A stretch of 64,000 nucleotides of DNA from Cedecea lapagei (GCF_900635955.1 NZ_LR134201.1:186001-250000), one strand, 5' to 3'. Positions 1-8,880 are shown, numbered from the stretch's first letter. Program-made: numbers and translations. The notes: a model not told the origin generated them from the sequence alone.

Positions 1-2
1 TT

Positions 3-1154
3 GTACAGGTCCTGCAGACGCTGGCCGAGCAGCAGGGGGTTAACTTGTTGATCGCCCCTGGGGTAACGGGAAATCTCTCACTGCGCCTCGCTGATGTTCC
101 CTGGGAGCAGGCTTTTGGGCAGGTGCTCAGGCTGGCGGGCCTGACCTCATCAAAAGCGGGAAACATTCTTCAGATTCAGCAGAAACAGGATCCGGCAAAG
201 CTACGCGCTCAGCAGGAGGCTGCCCGTAAGCAACACGCGCTTGAGCAGCCCTTAATTCAGATGGTCTATACGCCACGCTATGCCGAAGTCGCCGATCTCG
301 CGGCAGGGATAAAAGCGAGCGAAGAGAAGCTGATCGGGCCCAGGGGCAGTATCACCGTGGATAAACGCACAAACCGCCTGGTGGTTCGCGACAGCGGGCC
401 GGCGCAAAAGCGGATTGCGTCCTGGATTGCTGACATGGATGTCGCGATGGGGCAGGTTGAGCTGTCAGCCCATATTGTCACCATCAACCAGGAGAAGCTG
501 CGAGAGCTGGGCGTGAAGTGGAGTGCCCCGGCAGGCGATGCAGCCGCGGGGCTTTATCAAACGACGGGAGTCTCAAGCCAGTTAGCCGCCAGGGCGGGGA
601 CCACAACCCTGGGGTTTAATATTGGCCGCATTAATGGCCGCCTGCTTGAGCTGGAGCTCAGCGCGCTTGAGCAGCAACAGCAGTTAGACATCATCGCCAG
701 CCCGCGCCTGCTGGTGGCGCATCAGCAGGCGGCCAGCATCAAACAGGGGACCGAAATTCCCTATCAGGTTTCGAACGGCAAAAATGAAGCGTCCTCGGTG
801 GCGTTTAAAGAGGCGGTGCTGGGCATGGAGGTTACGCCGACGATAGGGCACCACGGCACGATTCGCCTGCAGCTGCACATTAGCCAGAACATGCCCGGGC
901 GCGCCATCCAGCATGCGGAGGGGGAGGTGCTGGCTATTGATAAGCAGGAGATTGAAACGCAGGTGGAAGTGAAAGACGGAGAGACGCTGGCGCTGGGGGG
1001 GATCTTCCAGCAGCAGAATAACCGTACCCGCGATAGCGTCCCGGTGCTTGGAAATCTTCCACTTATCGGCCAATTGTTCCGGTACGACGGGAAAAAACGC
1101 CAACGTCGGGAATTAGTTGTGTTTATTACCCCAAGGCTGGTTGCCTTGCCTTAG
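3..1154 (+). CDS. hofQ: HofQ, secretin-type outer membrane protein for DNA uptake (5' end cut by window)
   Basis: The reading frame is open from base 3, so the N-terminus lies outside the window. About 384 residues remain, compared with roughly 412 in the E. coli protein. The C-terminal half carries the secretin signature, ending with VPVLGNLPLIGQLF and ELVVFITPRLV, which forms the beta-barrel pore. HofQ is the ComE/PilQ-like secretin of the hofMNOPQ cluster, which lets enterobacteria take up DNA as a nutrient. It sits directly upstream of aroK, as in E. coli. Family assignment is secure; the role is known from homologues and not shown here. Confidence 0.93.
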   Translation, partial: VQVLQTLAEQQGVNLLIAPGVTGNLSLRLADVPWEQAFGQVLRLAGLTSSKAGNILQIQQKQDPAKLRAQQEAARKQHALEQPLIQMVYTPRYAEVADLAAGIKASEEKLIGPRGSITVDKRTNRLVVRDSGPAQKRIASWIADMDVAMGQVELSAHIVTINQEKLRELGVKWSAPAGDAAAGLYQTTGVSSQLAARAGTTTLGFNIGRINGRLLELELSALEQQQQLDIIASPRLLVAHQQAASIKQGTEIPYQVSNGKNEASSVAFKEAVLGMEVTPTIGHHGTIRLQLHISQNMPGRAIQHAEGEVLAIDKQEIETQVEVKDGETLALGGIFQQQNNRTRDSVPVLGNLPLIGQLFRYDGKKRQRRELVVFITPRLVALP

Positions 1155-1330
1155 CCCGTTTCCTCCTCTGCCTGCGGATTTTTCTGCCAAACAGCACCCA
1201 GGTGTTTGACGGCAGAGAGGAATTAGCTTACAAGGTGTACCGTTTCGGGAGGCAGGGTATTGAGAACCTGTGGCCGGTAAAGCTGAAGCACGCTTTTCGC
1301 CCCGAGCCAGGCGCCAGGTGATTTATTCGG

Positions 1331-1360
1331 TTGCCAAACCCCCTTGAGTGTTGAGATAAT
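1331..1360 (+). promoter_or_regulatory. candidate sigma-70 promoter for the aroK superoperon
   Basis: TTGCCA at 1331-1336 and GATAAT at 1355-1360 are separated by 18 bases. They lie about 110 bases upstream of aroK in a stretch that resembles the E. coli aroK leader. This is an inference from consensus matching. Confidence 0.4.
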
Positions 1361-1407
1361 TTTTAGTCTGATTCTCGAACTCACGCTTATGAGGTTTCAG
1401 TTCATGT

Positions 1408-1436
1408 CCCGCCGCAGCTGGTTGTTACCGGGCGGG
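1408..1436 (+). promoter_or_regulatory. GC-rich hairpin in the aroK leader
   Basis: CCCGCC at 1408-1413 pairs with GGCGGG at 1431-1436 and is followed by TTTATC. A smaller GGT/ACC pairing lies inside. It could act as a weak attenuator or mRNA-stabilising stem ahead of aroK. The U-tract is too short to call it a terminator. Confidence 0.35.
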
Positions 1437-1473
1437 TTTATCATCAACGAATTGTCTTAGTAGTACCGAAAAA

Positions 1474-1995
1474 ATGGCAGAGAAACGCAATATCTTTCTG
1501 GTTGGGCCTATGGGTGCCGGCAAAAGCACTATTGGGCGTCAGTTAGCTCAGCAACTCAATATGGAATTTTTCGATTCTGATCAAGAGATTGAGAAACGTA
1601 CCGGAGCTGATGTGGGCTGGGTATTCGACGTTGAAGGCGAAGAAGGCTTCCGCGATCGCGAAGAAAAAATCATTAACGAACTCACTGAAAAACAGGGCAT
1701 TGTGCTGGCTACCGGCGGCGGTTCTGTGAAGTCTCGTGAAACCCGCAATCGTCTTTCCGCCCGTGGCGTAGTGGTCTATCTTGAGACCACCATTGAGAAG
1801 CAGCTTGCACGCACTCAGCGCGATAAAAAACGTCCGCTGCTGCAGGTTGAGACTCCACCTCGTGAAGTGCTGGAAGCGCTGGCGCACGAACGCAATCCGC
1901 TGTACGAAGAGATTGCTGATGTAACGATTCGCACCGATGATCAAAGCGCCAAAGTGGTTGCAAACCAGATTATTCATATGCTGGAAAGCAACTGA
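1474..1995 (+). CDS. aroK: shikimate kinase I
   Basis: This enzyme phosphorylates shikimate to shikimate 3-phosphate with ATP, the fifth step toward chorismate and the aromatic amino acids. The Walker A loop GPMGAGKST is at residues 11-19. The DSD motif at 34-36 holds the shikimate-binding Asp34, and the ATGGG loop near residue 80 is present. The length of 173 residues matches AroK and separates it from AroL-type enzymes by sequence. It is the first gene of the aroK-aroB-damX-dam-rpe-gph-trpS superoperon, with aroB 58 bases downstream. Confidence 0.97.
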   Translation: MAEKRNIFLVGPMGAGKSTIGRQLAQQLNMEFFDSDQEIEKRTGADVGWVFDVEGEEGFRDREEKIINELTEKQGIVLATGGGSVKSRETRNRLSARGVVVYLETTIEKQLARTQRDKKRPLLQVETPPREVLEALAHERNPLYEEIADVTIRTDDQSAKVVANQIIHMLESN

Positions 1996-2053
1996 TTCTG
2001 GCTTAATCAAGAAACGCCTGCGGGCAAAGCAACAATAAGGTGGGCTCCGCGTA

Positions 2054-3142
2054 ATGGAGAGGCTGAAAGTCACTCTTGGGGAACGTAGTTACCCTATTAC
2101 CATTGCCGCCGGGTTATTTAATGACCCGGCTTCCTTTTGGCCGCTGAAAGCTGGCGACCAGACCATGCTGGTCACCAATGAAACGCTTGCCCCGCTCTAT
2201 CTCGACAGGGTTCGTGGGCTTCTGGAACAGGCAGGCGTTAAGGTCGACACCGTCATCCTTCCGGATGGCGAGCAGTTTAAAAGCCTCGCGGTGCTTGATA
2301 CCGTCTTTACGGCGCTGCTGGAAAAACCTCACGGCCGTGACACGACGCTGATTGCTTTAGGCGGTGGTGTGGTGGGCGACCTGACCGGTTTTGCCGCAGC
2401 GAGCTATCAGCGCGGGGTGCGTTTTATCCAGGTCCCTACCACGCTGCTTTCGCAGGTGGACTCGTCCGTGGGCGGCAAAACGGCCGTCAACCATCCCCTC
2501 GGCAAAAACATGATTGGCGCGTTCTATCAGCCCGCTTCGGTGGTGGTTGACCTCGACTGTCTGTCTACATTGCCTGCGCGTGAGCTCGCTTCGGGCCTGG
2601 CGGAAGTGATTAAATACGGCATTATCCTCGACGGCGAGTTCTTTACCTGGCTGGAGGAGAATCTCGACGCCTTGCTGAAGCTTGACGGCAAGGCAATGGC
2701 CTACTGTATCCGCCGTTGTTGTGAGCTTAAAGCCGAAGTTGTTGCCGCAGACGAGCGAGAAAGCGGCTTACGTGCTTTACTGAATCTGGGTCATACCTTT
2801 GGTCATGCTATTGAGGCCGAAATGGGCTATGGCAACTGGCTGCACGGCGAAGCCGTAGCCGCCGGGATGGTGATGGCGGCGCGGACTGCTCAGCGCCTGG
2901 GCCAATTCAGTGAGGCAGATGTTCAGCGCGTGATCGCGCTGCTGGCACGTGCCGGGTTGCCGGTTAACGGGCCGCAGGAAATGTCTCCTGATGCATACAT
3001 GCCCCACATGATGCGTGACAAAAAAGTATTAGCCGGCGAGCTGCGCTTGATTCTGCCGCTGGCAATAGGGAAGAGTGAAGTGCGCGGTGGAGTACCGCAC
3101 GATGTCGTTTTATCAGCCATTGCTGATTGCCAGCAGGCTTAA
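2054..3142 (+). CDS. aroB: 3-dehydroquinate synthase
   Basis: AroB converts DAHP to 3-dehydroquinate, the second step of the shikimate pathway, using NAD and a divalent metal (usually zinc or cobalt). The protein is 362 residues, the same as E. coli. The NAD-binding stretch GGGVVGDLTGFAA lies near residue 100. The metal-binding region includes GLAEVIKYG, GHTFGHAIE and NWLHGEAVA, which supply the conserved Glu and two His ligands. It is co-transcribed with aroK, and damX follows after 74 bases. All family hallmarks are intact. Confidence 0.97.
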   Translation: MERLKVTLGERSYPITIAAGLFNDPASFWPLKAGDQTMLVTNETLAPLYLDRVRGLLEQAGVKVDTVILPDGEQFKSLAVLDTVFTALLEKPHGRDTTLIALGGGVVGDLTGFAAASYQRGVRFIQVPTTLLSQVDSSVGGKTAVNHPLGKNMIGAFYQPASVVVDLDCLSTLPARELASGLAEVIKYGIILDGEFFTWLEENLDALLKLDGKAMAYCIRRCCELKAEVVAADERESGLRALLNLGHTFGHAIEAEMGYGNWLHGEAVAAGMVMAARTAQRLGQFSEADVQRVIALLARAGLPVNGPQEMSPDAYMPHMMRDKKVLAGELRLILPLAIGKSEVRGGVPHDVVLSAIADCQQA

Positions 3143-3216
3143 CAACTAGAATTTTTACAGTATTTAACTTCGGGCGTGATGCGGACATAAGCATACGCCT
3201 TTGAGTGGGGTGTTAA

Positions 3217-4509
3217 ATGGATGAGTTTAAACCAGAAGACGAGCTGAAACCCGATCCAAGCGATCGTCGTCCTGGGCGTTCCCGCAAACCTGACGAGTTC
3301 GATAAAGAACCGCAGATCAACGTTGATGACGTCGATCTTGATGCGGACGATCGCCGTCCTTCTCGTTCACGTCGCGAGCGTGAAGAAGACGTTGAGGAAG
3401 AGTACGAAGGTGAAGAAGGCCTGGCCGCAGAACCTCGCCCGACGCGTGGACGTAAAAAGGCAGCAAAACAGAAAGCGCCTGCTTCTCGCCAGCACATTAT
3501 GATGGGCGTCGGGATTCTGGTACTGCTGCTGCTTATCATCGGCATCGGTTCAGCCCTGAAAGCACCGTCATCCACCCCAGAAACTGCCGAACAAAAACCG
3601 GGCGCAGAGAAGAACATCGATCTCTCTGGCTCGAACGGTACGGCACCTGCCGATCAGGCAAACGGCGCTCAGCCGCAGCCAGGGAATGCCCCGGCTTCCG
3701 GTCAGCAGAACCCGCAGGACGTTTCGCTGCCGCCGATTTCCTCTACGCCAACTCAGGCGCAGACGCAGCCGCAGCCTGAAGGGCAGCAGCGCGTTGAGGT
3801 ACCTGGAAACCTGAATAACGCGCTGACCCAGCCTCAGCAGCAGGGCCAGATTGACAATGTGGTCAGCAACTCCACGCTGCCAACTGAACCGGCTACCGTA
3901 GCGCCAGTTGCCGGCAGCAAAACCGAGCCGCGCAAGCTGGCCGGAACCCAGGAGCCAACCCGCGCCGTTGAGTCTCGTCCTGAGCGTAAGAAAACGGTGA
4001 TTGAGCCGGTGCGTAAGGCTGAGCCTAAGCCGCAGGTCAAAGCTGAAAGCAAGCCAGTGGCCACGGCGAAACACAGCGAGCCTGCTCCGGTTGTTTCCGC
4101 GCCGGTGAAAGCGCCATCAACCAGCGTTGCAACGCCAGCTCCAGCACCAAAGGCCACGGTATCCGCTGCACCTAAAGCAGAACCGCAGGCGGCCGCAACC
4201 GCGAGCACGGGCGGCACCGTTACCGGTGATGCCAGCGCCATTAAAAGCGCGCCGGGTAGCCACTACACGCTACAGCTGAGCTCTTCTTCCAACTCGGCAA
4301 ACCTGAATGCGTGGGCGAAAAAAGAGAACCTGCAGCACTATATGGTTTACCAGACCCAGCGTAACGGCCAGCCATGGTACGTGCTGGTGACCGGTGTTTA
4401 TGCGACCAAAGATGACGCAAAACGCGCGGTTTCAAGCCTGCCGGCAGACGTTCAGGCGAAGAACCCGTGGGCAAAACCTATTCATCAGGTGCAGTCTGAC
4501 CTTAAGTGA
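3217..4509 (+). CDS. damX: DamX, SPOR-domain division-site protein
   Basis: DamX is an inner-membrane protein that binds septal peptidoglycan and takes part in cell division. The 430 residues are arranged as an acidic, highly charged cytoplasmic part (1-90), one membrane segment (about 94-114), a long Pro/Ala/Gln/Lys-rich periplasmic linker of low complexity, and a C-terminal SPOR domain (about 345-430) that recognises denuded glycans. The layout matches E. coli DamX. It lies between aroB and dam; a dam-proximal promoter inside damX is known in E. coli but I did not resolve one here. Confidence 0.95.
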   Translation: MDEFKPEDELKPDPSDRRPGRSRKPDEFDKEPQINVDDVDLDADDRRPSRSRREREEDVEEEYEGEEGLAAEPRPTRGRKKAAKQKAPASRQHIMMGVGILVLLLLIIGIGSALKAPSSTPETAEQKPGAEKNIDLSGSNGTAPADQANGAQPQPGNAPASGQQNPQDVSLPPISSTPTQAQTQPQPEGQQRVEVPGNLNNALTQPQQQGQIDNVVSNSTLPTEPATVAPVAGSKTEPRKLAGTQEPTRAVESRPERKKTVIEPVRKAEPKPQVKAESKPVATAKHSEPAPVVSAPVKAPSTSVATPAPAPKATVSAAPKAEPQAAATASTGGTVTGDASAIKSAPGSHYTLQLSSSSNSANLNAWAKKENLQHYMVYQTQRNGQPWYVLVTGVYATKDDAKRAVSSLPADVQAKNPWAKPIHQVQSDLK

Positions 4510-4572
4510 AAATAAGCGCAGTCGCTGTCGGAGCCTTTCCACAGCTGGATAAGGTGTAAATAGTAAGACAGC

Positions 4573-5397
4573 ATGAAAAAAAATCGCGCTTTTCTGAAAT
4601 GGGCAGGGGGAAAATTCCCCCTGCTGGAAGATATAAAAAAGCATCTGCCGGAAGGCGACTGTCTGATTGAACCCTTCGTGGGTGCCGGGTCGGTATTTCT
4701 CAATACCGACTATCAGCGCTATCTCCTCGCGGACATCAACAGCGATCTGATTAATCTCTACGATATTGTTAAAAACCGCGCGGATGAGTACGTGCGGGAG
4801 TCTCGTTTGCTCTTCACCCGAGAGCAAAACGAAGAGTCAGCCTATTACGCCTCCCGCATCGAATTTAACCAGTGCACCGATAAGTTCCGGCGAGCGGTGC
4901 TGTTTTTGTACCTCAACCGCCATTGTTACAACGGCCTGTGCCGTTATAATCTGCGGGGTGAATTTAACGTTCCGTTTGGCCGCTACAGCAAACCTTACTT
5001 CCCGGAAGAGGAGCTGTACCATTTTGCCGAGCGGGCCAAAAATGCCACTTTTGTCTGCCAGTCATATGATGTCAGCATGGTAAACGTTGCGGCAGGTTCC
5101 GTTGTGTATTGCGATCCGCCTTATGCGCCGCTTTCCGCCACCGCCAACTTTACCGCTTACCACACGGACAGTTTCAGCATGGTGCAACAGCAGCATCTGG
5201 CGGAGCTGGCTGAAAGACTGTGTGAGCAGAGCGTCCCGGTGCTGATTTCCAACCATGACACCGAGCTGACTCGCCAGTGGTACCAGAACGCTACCGATTT
5301 CCATAAGCTGCAGGTGCGCCGCAGCATCAGCCGAAACGGTGGTAAACGTAACAAGGTGGACGAACTTCTGGCCCTTTATAAAGCGAAGGTTGCCTGA
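4573..5397 (+). CDS. dam: DNA adenine methyltransferase Dam
   Basis: Dam methylates the adenine of GATC using S-adenosylmethionine, directing mismatch repair, replication timing and some phase-variable promoters. At 274 residues it is close to the E. coli length of 278. The AdoMet motif FVGAGS is at 35-40 and the catalytic DPPY tetrapeptide at 181-184. The N-terminal FLKWAGGK and the YNGLCRYN segment are typical of the Dam family. It is located inside the aro-trpS superoperon, so it is a housekeeping Dam and not a restriction-associated or phage methylase. Confidence 0.97.
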   Translation: MKKNRAFLKWAGGKFPLLEDIKKHLPEGDCLIEPFVGAGSVFLNTDYQRYLLADINSDLINLYDIVKNRADEYVRESRLLFTREQNEESAYYASRIEFNQCTDKFRRAVLFLYLNRHCYNGLCRYNLRGEFNVPFGRYSKPYFPEEELYHFAERAKNATFVCQSYDVSMVNVAAGSVVYCDPPYAPLSATANFTAYHTDSFSMVQQQHLAELAERLCEQSVPVLISNHDTELTRQWYQNATDFHKLQVRRSISRNGGKRNKVDELLALYKAKVA

Positions 5398-5443
5398 GCC
5401 GTTTCGCCCGCCGCCGAAAGATGAATGACTCCTGGAGAAGCGG

Positions 5444-6121
5444 ATGAAACAGTATTTGATTGCCCCCTCAATCCTCTCTGCCGACTTCGCCCGACTGGGC
5501 GAGGATACGGCTAAAGCGCTGGCCGCAGGTGGCGACGTCGTCCATTTTGACGTCATGGATAACCACTATGTCCCTAATTTGACGATGGGGCCAATGGTGC
5601 TTAAGGCGCTGCGCGATTACGGCATCACGGCGCCTATCGACGTCCATCTGATGGTGAAGCCGGTTGACCGCATCATTCCTGATTTCGCCGCCGCCGGTGC
5701 CAGCATTATTACCTTCCATCCGGAAGCTTCCGAACATGTCGATCGCTCGCTGCAGCTGATCAAAGAGCACGGCTGTAAAGCGGGCCTGGTGCTGAACCCG
5801 GCAACCTCGCTTTCCTGGCTGGATCACGTGATGGATAAACTGGATGTGATTCTGCTGATGTCCGTCAACCCTGGGTTTGGCGGTCAGTCGTTTATTCCCC
5901 ACACGCTTGAAAAGCTGCGTCAGGTTCGTGAGCGTATTGATGCCTCCGGCTATGACATCCGCCTTGAAGTGGACGGCGGCGTGAAGGCCGACAACATTGC
6001 GGAAATAGCCGCTGCGGGTGCAGATATGTTCGTCGCGGGTTCCGCTATTTTCGGCCAGCCGGACTATAAAGCGGTGGTTGACCGCATGCGTTCTGAACTG
6101 GCTAAGGTAAGTCATGGATAA
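5444..6121 (+). CDS. rpe: ribulose-phosphate 3-epimerase
   Basis: Rpe interconverts ribulose 5-phosphate and xylulose 5-phosphate in the non-oxidative pentose phosphate pathway. The TIM-barrel protein has 225 residues. The family signatures are seen: APSILSADFARLG at the N-terminus, HFDVMDNHYVPN with metal-binding His/Asp, VHLMV, and MSVNPGFGGQ. A Shine-Dalgarno-like GGAG precedes the ATG. The stop overlaps the start of gph by eight bases, which suggests translational coupling. Confidence 0.97.
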   Translation: MKQYLIAPSILSADFARLGEDTAKALAAGGDVVHFDVMDNHYVPNLTMGPMVLKALRDYGITAPIDVHLMVKPVDRIIPDFAAAGASIITFHPEASEHVDRSLQLIKEHGCKAGLVLNPATSLSWLDHVMDKLDVILLMSVNPGFGGQSFIPHTLEKLRQVRERIDASGYDIRLEVDGGVKADNIAEIAAAGADMFVAGSAIFGQPDYKAVVDRMRSELAKVSHG

Positions 6122-6827
6122 GTTTCAAAAAATTCGAGGTGTTGCCTTCGATCTTGACGGCACGCTCATCGACACGGCGCTTGGCCTGAGCCAGGCTGTC
6201 GATCTCGCCCTTTATGCGCTTGAGCTGCCTGTGGCAGGGGAAGATCGTGTGGTGACCTGGATTGGCAACGGTGCGGATATCATGATGCAGCGGGCGCTTA
6301 AGTGGGCGCTGAAAGATCAAGAGCCTGACCTTGCCCAGCTGAATATGGCGCGCAAATTGTTCGACCGCTACTACGCAGAAACGGTTGAAGAGGGGAGCTT
6401 CCTGTTCCCGGGCGTGGCCGCGACGCTTGCGGCGCTGAAAGAGAAAGGCCTGCCGCTTGCGGTGGTGACCAATAAACCGACGCCATTCGTGCTGCCGCTG
6501 CTGGAAGACCTGGGCATTGCTCACTATTTCCAGACCGTTATTGGCGGTGATGACGTGAAAGAGAAAAAGCCGCACCCTGAAGCCCTGTATAAAGTCATGG
6601 AAAACCTGGGGCTGGCGGCGGACGAGCTGCTTTTTGTCGGCGACTCACGCAACGATATTCAGGCCGCACAGGCGGCAGGCTGCCCAAGCGTCGGCCTGAC
6701 CTGGGGCTATAACTACGGCGAAGCGATCGGGCTAAGCAACCCGGACGTTGTGTTCGATCGTTTCGAAGACTTATTGCCCGCTTTCGGGCTACCACCTTTA
6801 GCAAATCAGGAAGCAGAACATGAGTAA
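6114..6827 (+). CDS. gph: phosphoglycolate phosphatase
   Basis: Gph is a HAD-superfamily phosphatase that removes 2-phosphoglycolate formed during repair of 3'-phosphoglycolate DNA ends. HAD motif I DLDGT is at residues 13-17, with the nucleophile Asp13 and acid/base Asp15. Motif II VVTNK, the motif III lysine in EKKPHPEA, and motif IV GDSRNDI are present. At 237 residues it is about 15 shorter than the E. coli protein as I recall it; the loss falls in the alpha-helical cap near residue 70-80. It overlaps rpe by eight and trpS by eight bases. Confidence 0.95.
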   Translation: MDKFQKIRGVAFDLDGTLIDTALGLSQAVDLALYALELPVAGEDRVVTWIGNGADIMMQRALKWALKDQEPDLAQLNMARKLFDRYYAETVEEGSFLFPGVAATLAALKEKGLPLAVVTNKPTPFVLPLLEDLGIAHYFQTVIGGDDVKEKKPHPEALYKVMENLGLAADELLFVGDSRNDIQAAQAAGCPSVGLTWGYNYGEAIGLSNPDVVFDRFEDLLPAFGLPPLANQEAEHE

Positions 6828-7824
6828 GCCCATCGTATTTAGCGGCGCCCAGCCGTCAGGCGAATTAACTATCGGTAACTACATGGGTGCGCTGCGTCAG
6901 TGGGTGAACATGCAGGATGATTACCACTGCATTTACTGCATCGTTGACCAGCATGCGATTACCGTTCGTCAGGATCCTGTCGCCCTGCGTAAAGCGACGC
7001 TGGACACCCTGGCGCTGTACCTGGCCTGCGGCATCGACCCGAAAAAAAGCACCATTTTTGTTCAGTCCCACGTGCCGGAGCACGCGCAGCTGGGCTGGGT
7101 GCTCAACTGCTACACCTATTTTGGCGAGCTGAGCCGTATGACTCAGTTCAAGGACAAGTCCGCCCGTTACGAAGAAAACATTAACGCCGGCCTGTTCGAC
7201 TATCCTGTGCTGATGGCGGCAGACATTCTGCTGTATCAGACCAATCAGGTCCCGGTGGGCGAAGACCAGAAGCAGCATCTGGAGCTGAGCCGCGACGTGG
7301 CCAGCCGCTTTAACGCGCTTTATGGCGAGATTTTCAAAGTGCCGGAGCCGTTCATTCCTAAGTCCGGCGCGCGCGTGATGTCCCTGCTGGAGCCGACCAA
7401 AAAGATGTCCAAGTCCGACGATAACCGCAACAACGTTATTGGCCTGCTTGAAGATCCGAAATCGGTGGTGAAGAAAATCAAACGCGCGGTCACCGACTCC
7501 GAAGAGCCGCCGGTCGTGCGTTACGATGTGAAGGAGAAAGCGGGGGTTTCTAACCTGCTGGATATTCTTTCCGGCGTCACCGGCAAAGCTATCCCGGAGC
7601 TCGAGGCGAGCTTCGAAGGCAAGATGTATGGTCACCTGAAGGGCGAAGTGGCGGAAGCCGTATCCGGTATGCTGACCGAACTTCAGGAGCGTTATCATCG
7701 TTACCGCAACGACGAAGCTTTCCTGCAGCAGGTGATGAAAGAGGGCGCTGAAAAAGCTCGCGCTCGCGCCGGAGAGACGCTGAAAAAGGTGTACGAAGCC
7801 ATCGGGTTTGTCGCTCACCCATAA
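6820..7824 (+). CDS. trpS: tryptophanyl-tRNA synthetase
   Basis: TrpS charges tRNA-Trp with tryptophan. It is a class Ic synthetase of 334 residues, the E. coli length. The HIGH-like signature appears as TIGN at 17-20 after QPSGEL, and the KMSKS loop is at 195-199. The start ATG lies within the gph stop region (ATGAGTAA), so the two are likely coupled. It is the last gene of the superoperon and is followed by a strong terminator. Confidence 0.97.
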   Translation: MSKPIVFSGAQPSGELTIGNYMGALRQWVNMQDDYHCIYCIVDQHAITVRQDPVALRKATLDTLALYLACGIDPKKSTIFVQSHVPEHAQLGWVLNCYTYFGELSRMTQFKDKSARYEENINAGLFDYPVLMAADILLYQTNQVPVGEDQKQHLELSRDVASRFNALYGEIFKVPEPFIPKSGARVMSLLEPTKKMSKSDDNRNNVIGLLEDPKSVVKKIKRAVTDSEEPPVVRYDVKEKAGVSNLLDILSGVTGKAIPELEASFEGKMYGHLKGEVAEAVSGMLTELQERYHRYRNDEAFLQQVMKEGAEKARARAGETLKKVYEAIGFVAHP

Positions 7825-7837
7825 TCTTTCCCTATGC

Positions 7838-7870
7838 ATAACCCGTCGCCAGACGGGTTATTCGTTTTTT
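7838..7870 (+). terminator. Rho-independent terminator after trpS
   Basis: A perfect 10-bp stem (ATAACCCGTC at 7838-7847 with GACGGGTTAT at 7852-7861) and a GCCA tetraloop are followed by a six-T run. It ends the aroK-trpS superoperon. Confidence 0.93.
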
Positions 7871-7914
7871 GTGACTCCATTCTCCTTTTGTTATTTTCCC
7901 CTTTGCCATCTATA

Positions 7915-7952
7915 TTCAATTTTATGAAGATATATTCATTCAATAAATTGAA
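7915..7952 (+). promoter_or_regulatory. putative operator array upstream of yhfZ
   Basis: Two palindromes of the form TTCA-N6-TGAA lie at 7915-7928 and 7939-7952, with centres 24 bases apart. A further TTCA occurs at 7935, so half-sites begin at 7915, 7925, 7935, 7939 and 7949. The second palindrome has perfect six-base arms (TTCAAT/ATTGAA). The array ends eight bases before the yhfZ start. Since yhfZ encodes a winged-helix regulator, autoregulation is a reasonable inference. Confidence 0.5.
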
Positions 7953-7960
7953 GATAACAG

Positions 7961-8866
7961 ATGAGCCGCAGCTTTATTAAAAAAGAGGGCGTCGCCCAAT
8001 CCAGTCTCGCCCGTTATTTACTCGGTGAGAAATGTGGTAACAGACTGAAAACCATCGATGAATTAGCGGGCGAATGTGGGTTTTCCGTTGGCCTGACGCA
8101 GGCGGCTTTGAAGACGCTGGAGAAGGCCGGCGCGGTGAGCGTTGAGCGCCGGGGCCGCAACGGCAGCTACCTGTTGAGTATGGATAACAAAGCCCTATTG
8201 GCGTTCGCGGATATCGGCAATGTAGTGTGTGCTATGCCGCTGCCGTACACCCGGCTTTATGAGGGGCTTGCCAGCGGCCTGAAGGCGCAGTTTGACGGCA
8301 TTCCGTTTTACTACGCCCACATGCGAGGGTCTGATGCTCGCGTGGAGTGTCTGCTGAATGGCGTTTATGATCTTGCCGTAGTCTCCAGGCTGGCGGCGGA
8401 CAGCTACCTCAGCAATCCGGACATTTTCATCGCGCTGTCCCTGGGGCCGCACACCTACGTGGGCGAACATAAGCTGATCTGCCGTGCCGGGCAGCAGGAG
8501 AGCATCCGCCGTATCGGCATTGACCCGCGCTCTGCGGATCAGCGCATCATGACGGATGTCTATTTCGCCGGGCAGGATGTGGAGCTACTGGATGTGTCGT
8601 ACCACGAGTGCCTGAGCCGCATTGCTAAAGGCAACATAGATGCGGTGATTTGGAACGTCAGCAACGAGGCTGACCTGACGGCGCTGGGGCTTACGGCTCT
8701 GCCGCTGAGCGGCGATAAATGTTTTCTGGCGGCATCGGAGGCAGTGGTGCTGACCCGGAGCGAGGACATCCCTATCCAGCAGCTGCTGAGAACGGTGGTG
8801 GACAAGAGTGAACTGCTGGCTCATCAGCAAAGCGTGCTGAAGGGCGAGCAGGAACCCAGCTATTGA
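7961..8866 (+). CDS. yhfZ: YhfZ, GntR-like HTH transcriptional regulator with ligand-binding domain
   Basis: The 301-residue protein has an N-terminal winged helix-turn-helix (about residues 20-70, including TIDELAGECGFSVG and the wing RRGRNGSYL). A C-terminal domain of about 200 residues resembles a periplasmic-binding-protein-type effector fold (MPLPYTRLYEGLASGL, LNGVYDLAVVSRLAA). Length and sequence match E. coli YhfZ. It heads the yhf cluster and is the likely local regulator, with the palindromic array just upstream as its candidate operator. Its ligand is unknown. Confidence 0.9.
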   Translation: MSRSFIKKEGVAQSSLARYLLGEKCGNRLKTIDELAGECGFSVGLTQAALKTLEKAGAVSVERRGRNGSYLLSMDNKALLAFADIGNVVCAMPLPYTRLYEGLASGLKAQFDGIPFYYAHMRGSDARVECLLNGVYDLAVVSRLAADSYLSNPDIFIALSLGPHTYVGEHKLICRAGQQESIRRIGIDPRSADQRIMTDVYFAGQDVELLDVSYHECLSRIAKGNIDAVIWNVSNEADLTALGLTALPLSGDKCFLAASEAVVLTRSEDIPIQQLLRTVVDKSELLAHQQSVLKGEQEPSY

Positions 8867-8880
8867 CAGAGGTAATCAGT

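Larger units (their letters stand above)
1155..1473. other. hofQ-aroK intergenic leader
   Basis: This 319-base gap holds no convincing gene. It contains an imperfect hairpin just after hofQ (TCTGCC at 1183-1188 facing GGCAGA at 1211-1216, with inner AAACA/TGTTT) that lacks a T-tract, then the candidate aroK promoter and a GC-rich hairpin, both listed separately. Confidence 0.6.

Noticed and set aside
3640..4240. Low-complexity stretch in damX as a possible transferred or broken segment
   Set aside because: A Pro/Ala/Gln-rich linker between the membrane helix and SPOR domain is normal for DamX.
6865..7839. 324-codon open frame opposite trpS
   Set aside because: It covers nearly all of trpS in antisense, and its start would lie in the trpS terminator.
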